Shown here: positions 55,825-64,000 of the stretch, in pieces
How positions within the stretch are numbered: position 1 is the first letter of the stretch
How the letters are laid out: each line of letters starts with the position of its first letter
DNA from: Pseudomonas mendocina
GTDB taxonomy: Bacteria; Pseudomonadota; Gammaproteobacteria; Pseudomonadales; Pseudomonadaceae
Direction: 5' to 3'
NCBI GenBank assembly: GCA_037482215.1
Contig: CP148074.1
Span: 2,604,001 to 2,668,000 of the forward strand
DNA length: 64,000 nt
Made by a program: the position numbers and the translations under genes
Notes under the pieces: model-generated
The model's database searches: none
Seen by the model: the letters and a program-made list of their open reading frames with translations, nothing else
What the model was told of the DNA's origin: nothing

Positions 55825-56661
55825 CTATGACGCGCAGCGCAGTACCGCCACACCCACAACAATGAGACAGGCTGAAATAACCCGAACAGCGTCAACCCGT
55901 TCTTTAAGGATGAAGAACGAAATGAGCGCCGCAAACAGTATTGAACTCTCTCGCAAAGCAGCAACGACCGCCACCGGGGCACCGATCATGGCCCAAAGCG
56001 CCAGGCCGTAGGACGCAATCGCCCCCATTCCCCCAACTGCCCCTAATCGCCAGTTCTGCCCGGTGTAAGCGAAGAATGCCCGACGCTGGACCACAAGCGG
56101 CCAGATCAAGATCAACACACCCGCCAACAAAAACACCCACAAGGTGTAAGCCACAGGCGATCCCGAAAGGCGCACGCCAATACCGTCACTCAACGTATAA
56201 CCGGCAATGATGAAGGCATTCAACAGTGCCAGCATCACACCCTTAGCGTTGCCGCTTTTCATTCTTACCAGAGCAAACAAAACACCTGAACAAACTATCA
56301 GGATGCCCAACCAGGTTAGCCCTGTAAGCTTTTCGCCCAGAAAATGCGTTGCTGTAAGCGCCACAATGATTGGCGCCACTCCTCGCATCAGCGGGTAAAC
56401 CAAACTCATGTCGGCCAGTCGATAGACAGTCGCTAACAGATAGCAGTAGATAACCTGCAAGAGGGTCGAAATAAAAATATAAGGCCAGCTTTGCGAGTCT
56501 GGCACAGGTAAAAAAGGCAAGCCAATCAGCGCCCAAATCGCCGCAAAGGCCGAAACAAGAACCGTCGTTAGAAATGTATCCTTACCGGCTTTAACAATGG
56601 CGTTCCATGACGCATGCAAAGCTGCGGCGAATAATATTGTCGTAAAAACCAGCGCAGTCAT
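55825..56661 (-). CDS. EamA/DMT family permease
   Basis: The 278-residue inner-membrane protein has ten hydrophobic segments in two EamA repeats. The first ends near VALTATHFLGEKLTGLTWLG and the second near SFFILKERVDAVRVISACLI, both with the family-typical Glu-Lys/Arg after a helix. The substrate is unknown. The gene is convergent with erbR and precedes nahK on the same strand orientation but is separated by 195 bases. Confidence 0.88.
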   Translation of the reverse strand: MTALVFTTILFAAALHASWNAIVKAGKDTFLTTVLVSAFAAIWALIGLPFLPVPDSQSWPYIFISTLLQVIYCYLLATVYRLADMSLVYPLMRGVAPIIVALTATHFLGEKLTGLTWLGILIVCSGVLFALVRMKSGNAKGVMLALLNAFIIAGYTLSDGIGVRLSGSPVAYTLWVFLLAGVLILIWPLVVQRRAFFAYTGQNWRLGAVGGMGAIASYGLALWAMIGAPVAVVAALRESSILFAALISFFILKERVDAVRVISACLIVVGVAVLRCAS

Positions 56662-56856
56662 TATGTACCTTAGGGCAGGCAGTCCTGATTCAACTGATTA
56701 TCCCCATGACCGCGGGAATGAGCTGAGCAGTAGCCAATCAGGAGTGAATGGTGTCGATTGAATTGGGCCCGATCTTCAACCAAAACACCAGCACTGGCTG
56801 CATCCAGCTCGGAAATACTTAGCCGTCTGCAGCGCCCGCTTGAGAATTACGAGCGG

Positions 56857-59496
56857 CTACGCCTGTTCACGCTCTAAAAGATGACTGATTGCCGTTTTCA
56901 GCTTCATCGGCCGAACCGGCTTGTGCATCAGCGTATGCCCCAACTCGCGCATCTGTTGTTTAAGCTCATTGCTGTAGTTGGCGGTGATCATCAACGCAGG
57001 CAATGGCGTGCTGCGCCGGGCGTTAATCTGGGCCACGGCATCCACGCCGTTTTTGTCATCATCCAGATGGTAATCGGCAATCAGCAGATCCGCATCGGCG
57101 TGGAAGTTGTCTACCTGTCGCGCCAGGTCTTCCTCGGACAATGCAGTAACCACCTGACAGCCCCATGTTTCCAGCAGTGTGCGCATGCCCGCACAGATGG
57201 CTGCATCGTTATCCAGCACCCAGATCCGTGATCCCCTTAAACGCTCATCCAGCGACTCGGGCGCTTCATAGGCGACCTTTGCCTTAGGCGCTTTGGTGGT
57301 GATCGGTACTTCGATCGCAAACACTGAGCCCTTACCCTGCTGCGAAGACACGCGCACGCGATGGCCGAGCATGCGGGCAATCTTATCGACGATGGCCAGC
57401 CCCAGACCTAAGCCGCGGTCCTGCCGATGGTGTTGAACATCGCCCCGCTTGAACTCAAGGAATATTTCACTAAGTTTGTCCTGGGCGATTCCAACACCAG
57501 TATCCCACACTTCTATAGACAGGCTTTGCCTGCGACGGCGACACCCCAGCAAAATACGCCCACTTGGGGTATAGCGAATGGCATTGCTGAGCAGGTTACG
57601 CAGTATCCGCGCCAACAGTTGGATATCACTGCGCACCAGCACCGAACTGCCCACAAAATCCAAATGCAGCCCTTCACTGGCGGCTATTTGGCGATACTCG
57701 ACGGCCAAGTTTTCCAAAAGCTCACTGACTGCAAAGGGCGCGATATCAGGTTTGATGACCCCTGCATCCAACTTGGAGATATCCACCAGTGTGCCGAGTA
57801 AATTCTCCACGTCTTCCAGTGAATTGCTGACGTTACGCACCAGCGCGGTGGTATCCCTGCCTTCACGATTCTCCATCAGCGCACTGGTGAACAAACGTGC
57901 AGCATTTAGTGGTTGCAGCAAGTCATGGCTAACGGCTGCGAGGAATTTGGTCTTCGACAGGTTAGCCTGCTCAGCTTCGCTTTTGGCTTCGCGCAAGCGA
58001 ACCTCCATCTGCGTGCGCTCATCAATTTCCCGCAGCAGCTGGTTGTTAAGCTCGGTGAGTTCGGCCGTACGCTCCCGCACCCGTTGCTCAAGGTGCTGAT
58101 ACGCCTGGTGCAGTGCCTCTGCTGTACGTCTGCGCTCTGTGATATCGCGTATCAGTACGAAGATCCCGACTACCTCACCCGAAGCCAGTCGATTTGGCAC
58201 ATAGGAGCGCAGCATGTAGCGCTCCTGCCCCTTGTGGTTGGTCTCAGCGACCTCGAAGGTGACGCTTTCACCCGACAGCGCCCGCTCCACGAATGGTTCC
58301 AAACGACGGCAATGCTCTTCACTGTGCACTTCGCGCAGGCTCTGCCCAAGCATGGCACCACGGGGCCAGCGATACCACTCTTCGTAGACCTTGTTGGTGA
58401 ACTGGTAAACCAGATCAGCCGTCAGGTAGGCGATCAGTGCGGGTACATGGTCGGTGATCAGACGGATCCAGCGCTCACTTTCGCTGAGCGCTTCCGCGTG
58501 ACGGTGGCGTTCAGTGATGTCTGTAAAGGTGTTAACGAAGCCGCCGGTTGGCAGCGGATGCGTACGCACCTCCAGCATGCGACCGTCGAACAGACACAGC
58601 TCCAGCTCTTTAAGTGGTCGCCCTTGCTCATCCTGACTCTCAGGGGTCAGTAGCTGCAATTCACTTTCTGCCATCACCTCAGCAAATGGGCGGTGAGCGC
58701 TAATCGGCGCCAGCCCGCAGAGGTCGAGGAAACGGTGATTCCACAGTTCCAGCTGCCCCTCTGCATTGACCATGGCCATGCCTTGAGAGAGGTTATCTAC
58801 GGCACGCTGCAAAAGCCGCGATTTTTGCGCCAAGGCTTGCTCTCGGCGCATGGTTTCATTGAGTTTCACTTCGGTGATGTCGGTATAGAGAATCACCAGC
58901 CCGCCTTCACGGGTTGGCCGCTCACTTACCTGCACCCAACGGCCGTCTTGCAGACGGAAGAGCGTATTGTCGTCACGTCCGCTGCGCTGTTCTTCCACCA
59001 CCAACCCAGTGGTACGGCTCAGGCGCTTAATCTCAGTTAATCGTGTCCCAGCTGAAATGCGTGCCCTGCTACCCGCCCAGAATGATTTAAAGCGGCTGTT
59101 AAACAGGACGATGCGTTTTTCGCGGTCAAACAGAACAAAGCCGTCGGAGATGCTTTCAATCGCATCAATCAAGTGCTGATGAGCCGTCTCCGCCCGTAGG
59201 CGTGCATCACTGAGCAACTGGTTGCTGGATTTGAGTTCGGCCATGGCTTGGTTGAGCGCATCGGTTCGTTCCCGTACTTGCTCAGCCAGCACCACCGAAT
59301 GCTGAAACGCGGCATAAGCATCGTCACCACGGGAGTGAACTGACTCAACACGCTCGATAAGGGCGGCGTTTATCTGCCGGAGCTTATTGTTCTGCTGCTG
59401 GAGTTCGGCGCAGCGGGCGCGCAGTTCAGCAACCTCAACCTCGTCCAGGTCTGCCAATGGCAACTCCAGTGAGTGTTTGGTTGATGTGCATGCCAT
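56857..59496 (-). CDS. nahK: PAS-domain hybrid histidine kinase NahK/ErcS'-like
   Basis: The 879-residue cytoplasmic kinase begins with a coiled coil (about residues 15-105), then has three PAS domains (about 103-210, 225-330 and 340-455) and a second coiled coil. HisKA follows with His524 in AAVSHDLLQPLNA, then HATPase with RGLGLGLAIVDK, and a receiver with phospho-Asp808 in LIADYHLDDD. No membrane segment is present. In P. aeruginosa NahK is inhibited by the NO sensor NosP and feeds the HptB/RsmA biofilm pathway. It overlaps nosP by 62 bases, an unusually long overlap that supports co-translation. Confidence 0.9.
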   Translation of the reverse strand: MACTSTKHSLELPLADLDEVEVAELRARCAELQQQNNKLRQINAALIERVESVHSRGDDAYAAFQHSVVLAEQVRERTDALNQAMAELKSSNQLLSDARLRAETAHQHLIDAIESISDGFVLFDREKRIVLFNSRFKSFWAGSRARISAGTRLTEIKRLSRTTGLVVEEQRSGRDDNTLFRLQDGRWVQVSERPTREGGLVILYTDITEVKLNETMRREQALAQKSRLLQRAVDNLSQGMAMVNAEGQLELWNHRFLDLCGLAPISAHRPFAEVMAESELQLLTPESQDEQGRPLKELELCLFDGRMLEVRTHPLPTGGFVNTFTDITERHRHAEALSESERWIRLITDHVPALIAYLTADLVYQFTNKVYEEWYRWPRGAMLGQSLREVHSEEHCRRLEPFVERALSGESVTFEVAETNHKGQERYMLRSYVPNRLASGEVVGIFVLIRDITERRRTAEALHQAYQHLEQRVRERTAELTELNNQLLREIDERTQMEVRLREAKSEAEQANLSKTKFLAAVSHDLLQPLNAARLFTSALMENREGRDTTALVRNVSNSLEDVENLLGTLVDISKLDAGVIKPDIAPFAVSELLENLAVEYRQIAASEGLHLDFVGSSVLVRSDIQLLARILRNLLSNAIRYTPSGRILLGCRRRRQSLSIEVWDTGVGIAQDKLSEIFLEFKRGDVQHHRQDRGLGLGLAIVDKIARMLGHRVRVSSQQGKGSVFAIEVPITTKAPKAKVAYEAPESLDERLRGSRIWVLDNDAAICAGMRTLLETWGCQVVTALSEEDLARQVDNFHADADLLIADYHLDDDKNGVDAVAQINARRSTPLPALMITANYSNELKQQMRELGHTLMHKPVRPMKLKTAISHLLEREQA

Positions 59497-60619
59497 TGAA
59501 CTGCTCCCCGTAGGTGTTGAAGCCGATTACGTTCTGGCTGCGCAGGAAGTCTGAAACCTCTGCCACTCCCCCCTGCTCTTCGATTTCCATGCGGCGCAGA
59601 AAACAGTCACAGCCTATGGTCAACAACAGCGGACCGAGGCGATCACGCAGGCCTGCGAAGACCCGCTGGGTATCCTCCAGCAACGTACCGGGGCGCATAG
59701 CTGTGAGCACAATGCCGTTCTCAACCGCACAGTAGAAAGTCAGGCTGAGATCTTCATTAACGCGCTGAATTGAGCGCACGTAGTATTGCTCGCCAATACG
59801 GACCCCCAGTGGATGGGCAGCGAAAATCGTATGGTTCAGCGAATCAACGGGCACACCGATAAGGTCCGCGTATTCCTGAGCGGCGGGCACAGCGTTTAGC
59901 TCATACACTCGGCGCAATGTGCTGTCGGCACGGGTTACCACCAGCTTATCTTCCCGCGGTAGCAGGTGATTGGTGCTGAATACTTCAAAGTCGAGCCAGG
60001 TGTTGAAAAGCACCACCACTGCAGCACTCTTATGGAATTCCCCTGCGTAGTACACATGGGTCTGATTCAGGCGATTGTCATCCCCGGCGGAACCACCAAA
60101 GTGCGGAATGCTGCCAAATGCTGCGCTCAAGGCCCCCAGTACGATCTCTTCACGACTGGAAAGCCCATCCAGCAACGTCAGGGCGAAGCTGTGGCCCTTG
60201 ATGGGGGCTAACTCATTAGTCCGGCACTCACTGACCAGTTCCTCAACCAACTGCTGCGCATCCAGCAGGCTGAAGCGCTCCATCTCATCAATGAGCGCAC
60301 TGGCAATTGAGAAGCTGCGGTGATCAAACCCAATGGCACTGACACAGCCACGGTCATAGCCCTGGGCCGTGATTTCCCCTGCGCTGGTACAGCCCACCAG
60401 ACTGACGCCTCCGAAGTACTGATCCAGCGCCTCGCCCAGTGCTTGCAGATCGTATTCAGCCGAGCAGAAGAACAACACGAACCCCAAATTAGGGTGTATC
60501 AACTGCCGCGCCAGCTCCTGAGCAACCAGTTCGACATCTGTCGCACTCGATGTCGCTGTAAGTACATCTTCCATAGGTGCATGCGGCATACCGAGCCCCA
60601 TCAATACACATTCAATCAA
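59435..60619 (-). CDS. nosP: FIST-domain nitric oxide sensor NosP
   Basis: The 394-residue protein has an N-terminal FIST domain (GGVSLVGCTSAGEITAQGYD at about residues 70-90) and a C-terminal FIST_C domain (GCDCFLRRMEIE near residue 345). NosP is a haem-binding NO sensor controlling the kinase NahK, and the adjacent, overlapping nahK gene supports that name over other FIST proteins. The start at 60619 has no strong ribosome site visible. An alternative start at 60598 (MGLG) exists. An IS3-family element sits 71 bases upstream and probably separates the gene from its ancestral promoter. Confidence 0.88.
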   Translation of the reverse strand: MIECVLMGLGMPHAPMEDVLTATSSATDVELVAQELARQLIHPNLGFVLFFCSAEYDLQALGEALDQYFGGVSLVGCTSAGEITAQGYDRGCVSAIGFDHRSFSIASALIDEMERFSLLDAQQLVEELVSECRTNELAPIKGHSFALTLLDGLSSREEIVLGALSAAFGSIPHFGGSAGDDNRLNQTHVYYAGEFHKSAAVVVLFNTWLDFEVFSTNHLLPREDKLVVTRADSTLRRVYELNAVPAAQEYADLIGVPVDSLNHTIFAAHPLGVRIGEQYYVRSIQRVNEDLSLTFYCAVENGIVLTAMRPGTLLEDTQRVFAGLRDRLGPLLLTIGCDCFLRRMEIEEQGGVAEVSDFLRSQNVIGFNTYGEQFNGMHINQTLTGVAIGRPGRG

Positions 60620-60690
60620 AGCTCAATTTTAGTAAGGCGCCGGGCCAATCCCCATGCAACTTGAGTAGCGCCAAAGTCATCCCTAAGTAG

Positions 60691-60717
60691 TGAATCGCCC
60701 CGGGTTTCGTGGAGGCC
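60691..60717 (+). repeat. Left terminal inverted repeat of the IS
   Basis: 27 bases, with a terminal TG as in IS3-family elements, perfectly complementary to the right repeat. Confidence 0.95.
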
Positions 60718-60740
60718 TCAACTCTTGAGAAGATGAGGCC

Positions 60741-61064
60741 ATGAAAAAGACTACGACCTACTCCCCTGAAGTCCGTGAACGTGCCGTGCGCATGGTTCTG
60801 GAACACCTGAACGACTACCCCTCCGAGTGGGCCGCCATTGAAGCCATCGCGCCGAAGATTGGCTGTGCAGCGCAAACGTTGCATGGCTGGATTCGCCGCC
60901 ATCAGACCGACGCAGGCCAGCGTCCAGGCCCGACCACCGAAGAGCGCGAACGCATCAAGGCGTTGGAGCGGGAGAACCGGGAATTGCGCAAGGCCAATGA
61001 AATTCTGCGTCTGGCCAGTGCGTATTTTGCCCAGGCGGAGCTCGACCGCCGCACCAAGTCCTGA
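60741..61064 (+). CDS. IS3-family transposase OrfA
   Basis: The 107-residue product has an N-terminal helix-turn-helix ([19 protein letters not shown], then [17 protein letters not shown]) and a C-terminal leucine-zipper-like segment, [19 protein letters not shown]. It binds the element ends. Its stop lies in the region where a -1 frameshift would join it to OrfB, the usual way the active OrfAB transposase is made in this family. Confidence 0.95.
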   Translation: MKKTTTYSPEVRERAVRMVLEHLNDYPSEWAAIEAIAPKIGCAAQTLHGWIRRHQTDAGQRPGPTTEERERIKALERENRELRKANEILRLASAYFAQAELDRRTKS

Positions 61065-61120
61065 GGGCTTTTGTCGATCAGTACCGTGACCGTCTCGGGG
61101 TCGAGTCGATCTGCCGTGTC

Positions 61121-61963
61121 TTGCAGATCGCCCCGTCCGGTTACCGCAGACATGCGGCCCAACTGCGCAATCCGGCACTGCGTTGTTGCCGTGCTCAGCG
61201 CGATGAGGCGTTGAGCTTGGAGATCCAGCGCGTGTGGGATACCAACATGCAGTGCTATGGCGCGGTGAAGGTTTGGAAGCAGTTACTGCGAGAGGGCCTC
61301 AAGGTCGCCAGATGTACGGTGGAGCGGCTAATGCGGCGAGCTGGGTTGCAGGGAATTAGGCGTGGCCAGGTTGTACGGACGACGGTGGCCGGCGACAAGT
61401 CGCTGTGTCCGCTGGATCGTGTCCAACGCCAGTTCCATGCTGAGCGCCCGAACCAGCTGTGGGTGTCGGATTTCACCTATGTCTCGACCTGGCAAGGCTG
61501 GCTGTACGTGGCGTTCGTGATTGACGTCTTTGCACGGCGCATCGTCGGCTGGCGAGTCAGTACCAGCATGAAGACCGACTTCGTGCTGGATGCCCTGGAG
61601 CAAGCGCTGTACGCCCGACAGCCACATCGTATGGGTGGCCTGATTCACCATAGCGACCGTGGCAGTCAGTACGTCTCGATCCGCTATACCGAGCGGCTGG
61701 CAGAGGCCGGCATTGAGCCTTCGGTTGGCAGCAAGGGCGACAGCTACGACAACGCCTTGGCCGAGACTATCAACGGGCTGTACAAGGCTGAACTGATTTA
61801 CCGGCAGTCATGGAAGAGTCGTGAAGCTGTTGAGATGGCGACCTTGAAATGGGTGCACTGGTACAACCACCAGCGGCTGTTGAGCTCAATCGGGTATATC
61901 CCGCCTGCGGAGGCTGAGGCAAACTTCCACCAGCAACAAGCAAGTCAGGCCATGGCGGCCTGA
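61121..61963 (+). CDS. IS3-family transposase OrfB (DDE integrase domain)
   Basis: The frame is -1 relative to OrfA and is open upstream through the OrfA stop ([15 protein letters not shown] precedes the TTG at 61121), so the natural product is probably an OrfAB fusion and not a protein starting here. The integrase core has the catalytic triad in WVSDFTYV (D), HHSDRGSQY (D) and DNALAETI (E), with the late K/R region after it. No stop or deletion interrupts it, so the element could still be active. Confidence 0.93.
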   Translation: MQIAPSGYRRHAAQLRNPALRCCRAQRDEALSLEIQRVWDTNMQCYGAVKVWKQLLREGLKVARCTVERLMRRAGLQGIRRGQVVRTTVAGDKSLCPLDRVQRQFHAERPNQLWVSDFTYVSTWQGWLYVAFVIDVFARRIVGWRVSTSMKTDFVLDALEQALYARQPHRMGGLIHHSDRGSQYVSIRYTERLAEAGIEPSVGSKGDSYDNALAETINGLYKAELIYRQSWKSREAVEMATLKWVHWYNHQRLLSSIGYIPPAEAEANFHQQQASQAMAA

Positions 61964-61975
61964 CTTAAACGAAAC

Positions 61976-62002
61976 GGCCTCCACGAAACCCGGGGCGATT
62001 CA
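61976..62002 (-). repeat. Right terminal inverted repeat of the IS
   Basis: Exact reverse complement of the left 27-bp repeat, ending in CA and followed by the GTAG target duplication. Confidence 0.95.
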
Positions 62003-62176
62003 GTAGTGTTTTTAGGGTGGGAGCAACCTAAGCGGCATCGCTCATCAAAAATGCATGAATGTCGCCTATCAATCTCGACTCATCGGCCGCTGAGATGGCT
62101 TCTGTAAGTGCAGCCCTTGCAGCGGGCCTGATATGAAAAACCGGGCATAACCCAGCTGTAGTGGCTTGCTCTGCCC

Positions 62177-62563
62177 CTAAGGCCAGAACAGCAGCGTGAG
62201 TAACAACAGCACTATATAGAAGCCTATTTCCAGCGTTTCAGTGATCGGTTGGATTCGCTTAATGGCGCCGTAGATGTGTACCACGATCATCATCGTGGCA
62301 ACGCCCGCCAGCAGTTCGAATGTCACATGAATCGCCTCCCCGGTAAGGGCAGCACGAAACATCATGGCTTCGATAATCAGAATGAATGCACCAAGACAAC
62401 GGCCAAAATAGACAGCTAAGTCTGTGTGCTCGGGGATCGTCCAGCGCATTACGCGGGACCACGTTAGCGGTACAGCGAAGATAGGTAAGGCAAATACCAG
62501 TGTGGTCGTAATCGCCAGCACCAGCAGGTATTGCGCAGCATGTTCAGCCCAAAGCCCCAGCAT
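62177..62563 (-). CDS. Small polytopic membrane protein of unknown function
   Basis: The 128-residue product has four hydrophobic segments (about residues 10-32, 48-70, 78-98 and 108-126), joined by short loops, with a histidine in each of several segments. I do not recognise a family. The 35-residue gene upstream is five bases away, so the two form a unit. The ATG at 62563 follows AGGTAA. The 174 bases between its stop and the IS contain no recognised feature. Confidence 0.75.
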   Translation of the reverse strand: MLGLWAEHAAQYLLVLAITTTLVFALPIFAVPLTWSRVMRWTIPEHTDLAVYFGRCLGAFILIIEAMMFRAALTGEAIHVTFELLAGVATMMIVVHIYGAIKRIQPITETLEIGFYIVLLLLTLLFWP

Positions 62564-62568
62564 AAGTA

Positions 62569-62676
62569 TTACCTCAACTGGGAGCGACGCTGAAACAGAC
62601 AGCGCCCGAGGACAAATGGCAGTGCCAGTACCACACTGCTCAAGGGCAACAGGATCAGCAATGCTTGAATATCCAT
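62569..62676 (-). CDS. 35-residue single-pass membrane protein
   Basis: A short frame with an ideal GGAGG ribosome site five bases before ATG (62676). It encodes MDIQALLILLPLSSVVLALP, then FVLGRCLFQRRSQLR: one membrane helix followed by a basic tail. It ends five bases before the 128-residue membrane protein gene. The strong ribosome site, membrane helix with positive-inside tail, and tight spacing make it a probable real small protein, perhaps a partner subunit of its neighbour. No family is recognised. Confidence 0.6.
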   Translation of the reverse strand: MDIQALLILLPLSSVVLALPFVLGRCLFQRRSQLR

Positions 62677-62692
62677 CGTTACCTCCGAAACG

Positions 62693-62720
62693 AATCAGGC
62701 GAGGTTTCCCCCGCCTGATT
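62693..62720 (-). terminator. Hairpin between porin and small-protein genes
   Basis: A 9-bp stem, AATCAGGCG / CGCCTGATT, with a ten-base loop begins 12 bases after the porin stop. Read on the minus strand, the following bases are TCGTTTCGGAGG, only a weak T-run, so it may attenuate readthrough from the porin gene into the small genes and not fully terminate. Confidence 0.55.
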
Positions 62721-62732
62721 CAGCTGTCTGCC

Positions 62733-63914
62733 TTACCAGTTCAGCACGACGCCCAATGCCAGGGTGTCTGTGTCTTCGCCCAGACCACTGCCTTCAGTCG
62801 CATCAATTTCGTACTGGTTGTACTCGGCAACCAATTTCAGGTTGTCGTTGATGGTGCGGAAGTAAGCAATACCGCGGGTTTCGTAATCGGCCTCAGTACC
62901 CAGACCATTACCGTCATCCTCGGTTTTACCGTAAGAGATGGCCACACGGTTTTTGCCGAAGGTGTAGGAGCTCTGAATCAGGTAGCCACTGCTATCGATC
63001 TCACGCAGGCTCGGCTCACCCAGGTTGTTGGTGAAGAATGGGTTGATGCCTTCAGCCTCGAAGCCAGATGCGGTCACAGAGAAGCCACCGATCTTAGCTT
63101 GCACACCGTAACCAACACCGTTGGAGTCGATGGTGTCCACACTCCTGTCGGTGTTTTCGGAACTCTGGGTCATGCCGTTGATCCAGGAGTAGATGGTCGC
63201 GCCGCCTACGTCGAACTGGTAACTGACTTCTGTTTCGTAGCGCGGTTGCTCTTGGTAAGACTTACCGAGATCGGTGTTATCGTTGGTGTCAACCGGATCC
63301 ATGATACCAACCGCTACGCGCAGACCTTCAACAAGGTTGTTGTTGCGATAGGTGATCTGAGCGCTTGGGAATGGATATGGGTAGCCAGTACCGATGTTGC
63401 CGAAGGAAACGCCGCCACCATCAACCAAGCCCAAGGTGTCGCTGACGTTACCGTAGCCAGCCAGCAGCTCATCCAGGAAGATGTTCGAACGAGCGAACAG
63501 GCCGAAATCTTTACCAACCAGAACCTCACCCCACTCTGGGGAGGTTACGGTACCGTAAAACTGACGAACGTCGATCGCAGTATCAGTACCGCCCGACTCA
63601 CCATCGTTGATGGTCACCCAGAAAGAAGAACGAGCCGCCAGTTTCAAACCATCGACTTCTTTACCGAAGTTGAAACCGATCCAGTTTGGCAGGAAGCCCA
63701 TTTTGACGCGTGACTGACGACGGTCGTATTGCTCACCTTCACGATCTACATCGCTGTTCACATAGAAGGCGTTGATGTAGCCATCGGTGGAAAAGGTAAC
63801 GTCATCCTGGTCGTACAGGACAATCTCGGCAGCTGCGTGCTGAGCAGTCACCATTGCTACAGCAGTGGCTAGCGCCAAAGGCAGAAAACGGGTGCTGGCA
63901 TTCTTGTTGTTCAT
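62733..63914 (-). CDS. Outer-membrane porin, beta-barrel
   Basis: The 393-residue product has a signal peptide (AVAMVTAQHAAAE) and a barrel of alternating amphipathic strands rich in Tyr, Gly and Asp. LVAEYNQYEID and the terminal strand LALGVVLNW follow; the final residue is Trp, where Phe is usual. The pattern is a general gram-negative porin and not OprD. The substrate is unknown, and no substrate-specific catabolic genes are visible on this side of the window. A GGAGAG lies upstream of ATG 63914. Confidence 0.88.
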   Translation of the reverse strand: MNNKNASTRFLPLALATAVAMVTAQHAAAEIVLYDQDDVTFSTDGYINAFYVNSDVDREGEQYDRRQSRVKMGFLPNWIGFNFGKEVDGLKLAARSSFWVTINDGESGGTDTAIDVRQFYGTVTSPEWGEVLVGKDFGLFARSNIFLDELLAGYGNVSDTLGLVDGGGVSFGNIGTGYPYPFPSAQITYRNNNLVEGLRVAVGIMDPVDTNDNTDLGKSYQEQPRYETEVSYQFDVGGATIYSWINGMTQSSENTDRSVDTIDSNGVGYGVQAKIGGFSVTASGFEAEGINPFFTNNLGEPSLREIDSSGYLIQSSYTFGKNRVAISYGKTEDDGNGLGTEADYETRGIAYFRTINDNLKLVAEYNQYEIDATEGSGLGEDTDTLALGVVLNW

Positions 63915-64000
63915 AACACTCTCCGGTGGATAGGACGACTCGTAACGGTCAGTCGGTCGAAGCGGATTATCAAAAACACATACCAGTACCCATACGCTGC

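Larger units (their letters stand above)
60691..62002 (+). mobile_element. Intact IS3-family insertion sequence
   Basis: A 1312-base element with perfect 27-bp terminal inverted repeats, TGAATCGCCCCGGG... on the left and its exact complement ending in ...GCGATTCA on the right. It is bounded by GTAG on each side (60687-60690 and 62003-62006), a 4-bp target duplication. The two overlapping-frame transposase genes appear intact. The exact repeats suggest a recent insertion between the nosP gene and the small membrane-protein genes. Confidence 0.96.

Noticed and set aside
62424..63713. 429-codon plus-strand frame opposite the porin
   Set aside because: It is the mirror of the porin frame plus intergenic sequence, with low-complexity, family-less translation; the porin has a signal peptide, barrel pattern and ribosome site.

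Overview
The window looks like chromosome of a Pseudomonas (sensu lato) species. From memory, the order YadGH-like ABC exporter, transglutaminase-like protein, fadE, PA2817-family protein, Gly/Glu tRNAs, GST, sagS, ospR, glutathione peroxidase, msrB, alaA-like aminotransferase, htpX, tpm, deaD, crotonase and class II DAHP synthase parallels P. aeruginosa PA2811-PA2843. A second block (erbR, EamA permease, nahK, nosP) parallels PA1975-PA1978. Genes are dense, most have clear Shine-Dalgarno sequences, and codon use looks uniform. No computation or database search was run, so family names rest on recognised motifs, lengths and gene order.

Layout. 0.2-7 kb: cysB, a two-gene ABC-2 exporter, a transglutaminase-like gene, fadE and its small neighbour. 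7.5-21.5 kb: an eleven-gene exopolysaccharide operon collinear with pslB to pslL (GDP-mannose synthesis, five glycosyltransferases, export lipoprotein, chain-length protein, PslG-like hydrolase, polymerase, flippase, acyltransferase). No pslA and no pslMNO are present. Its leader carries two RsmA/CsrA-type GGA motifs flanking a hairpin, the second forming the pslB ribosome binding site. 21.7-30.3 kb: the most interesting block, a likely metallophore operon behind a Fur-family (best match Zur) operator. It encodes a TonB-dependent receptor, a 39-codon ORF, a type III-fold PLP decarboxylase, an SbnB-like dehydrogenase, a MATE exporter, a HisC-like aminotransferase and an SbnA-like synthase, with no NRPS or IucA/IucC-type synthetase. 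It ends at a shared terminator facing a Glu-Gly-Glu-Gly tRNA operon.

31-45.9 kb: conserved core, rich in thiol and oxidative-stress functions (GST, free-Met-sulfoxide reductase, OspR-like regulator, glutathione peroxidase, MsrB), plus the hybrid kinase SagS, the HtpX protease, Tpm, an extradiol dioxygenase family protein, the DeaD helicase, a crotonase and a spermidine-synthase-like protein. 46.1-51.7 kb: a tightly coupled five-gene catabolic operon (flavin monooxygenase, BASS symporter, SDR, TauE/SafE permease, D-aminoacylase-type amidohydrolase) of unknown substrate. 51.7-53.3 kb: class II DAHP synthase and a tiny membrane protein.

53.3-64 kb: a periplasmic solute-binding protein, a PQQ-associated CXXCW protein, the ErbR-like regulator, an EamA permease and the nahK-nosP nitric-oxide signalling pair. 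An intact IS3-family element (27-bp perfect inverted repeats, 4-bp GTAG target duplication) has inserted 71 bp upstream of nosP. Beyond it lie two small membrane proteins (35 and 128 aa) and an outer-membrane porin. Biofilm themes recur in the window: psl-type matrix, SagS and NosP/NahK.
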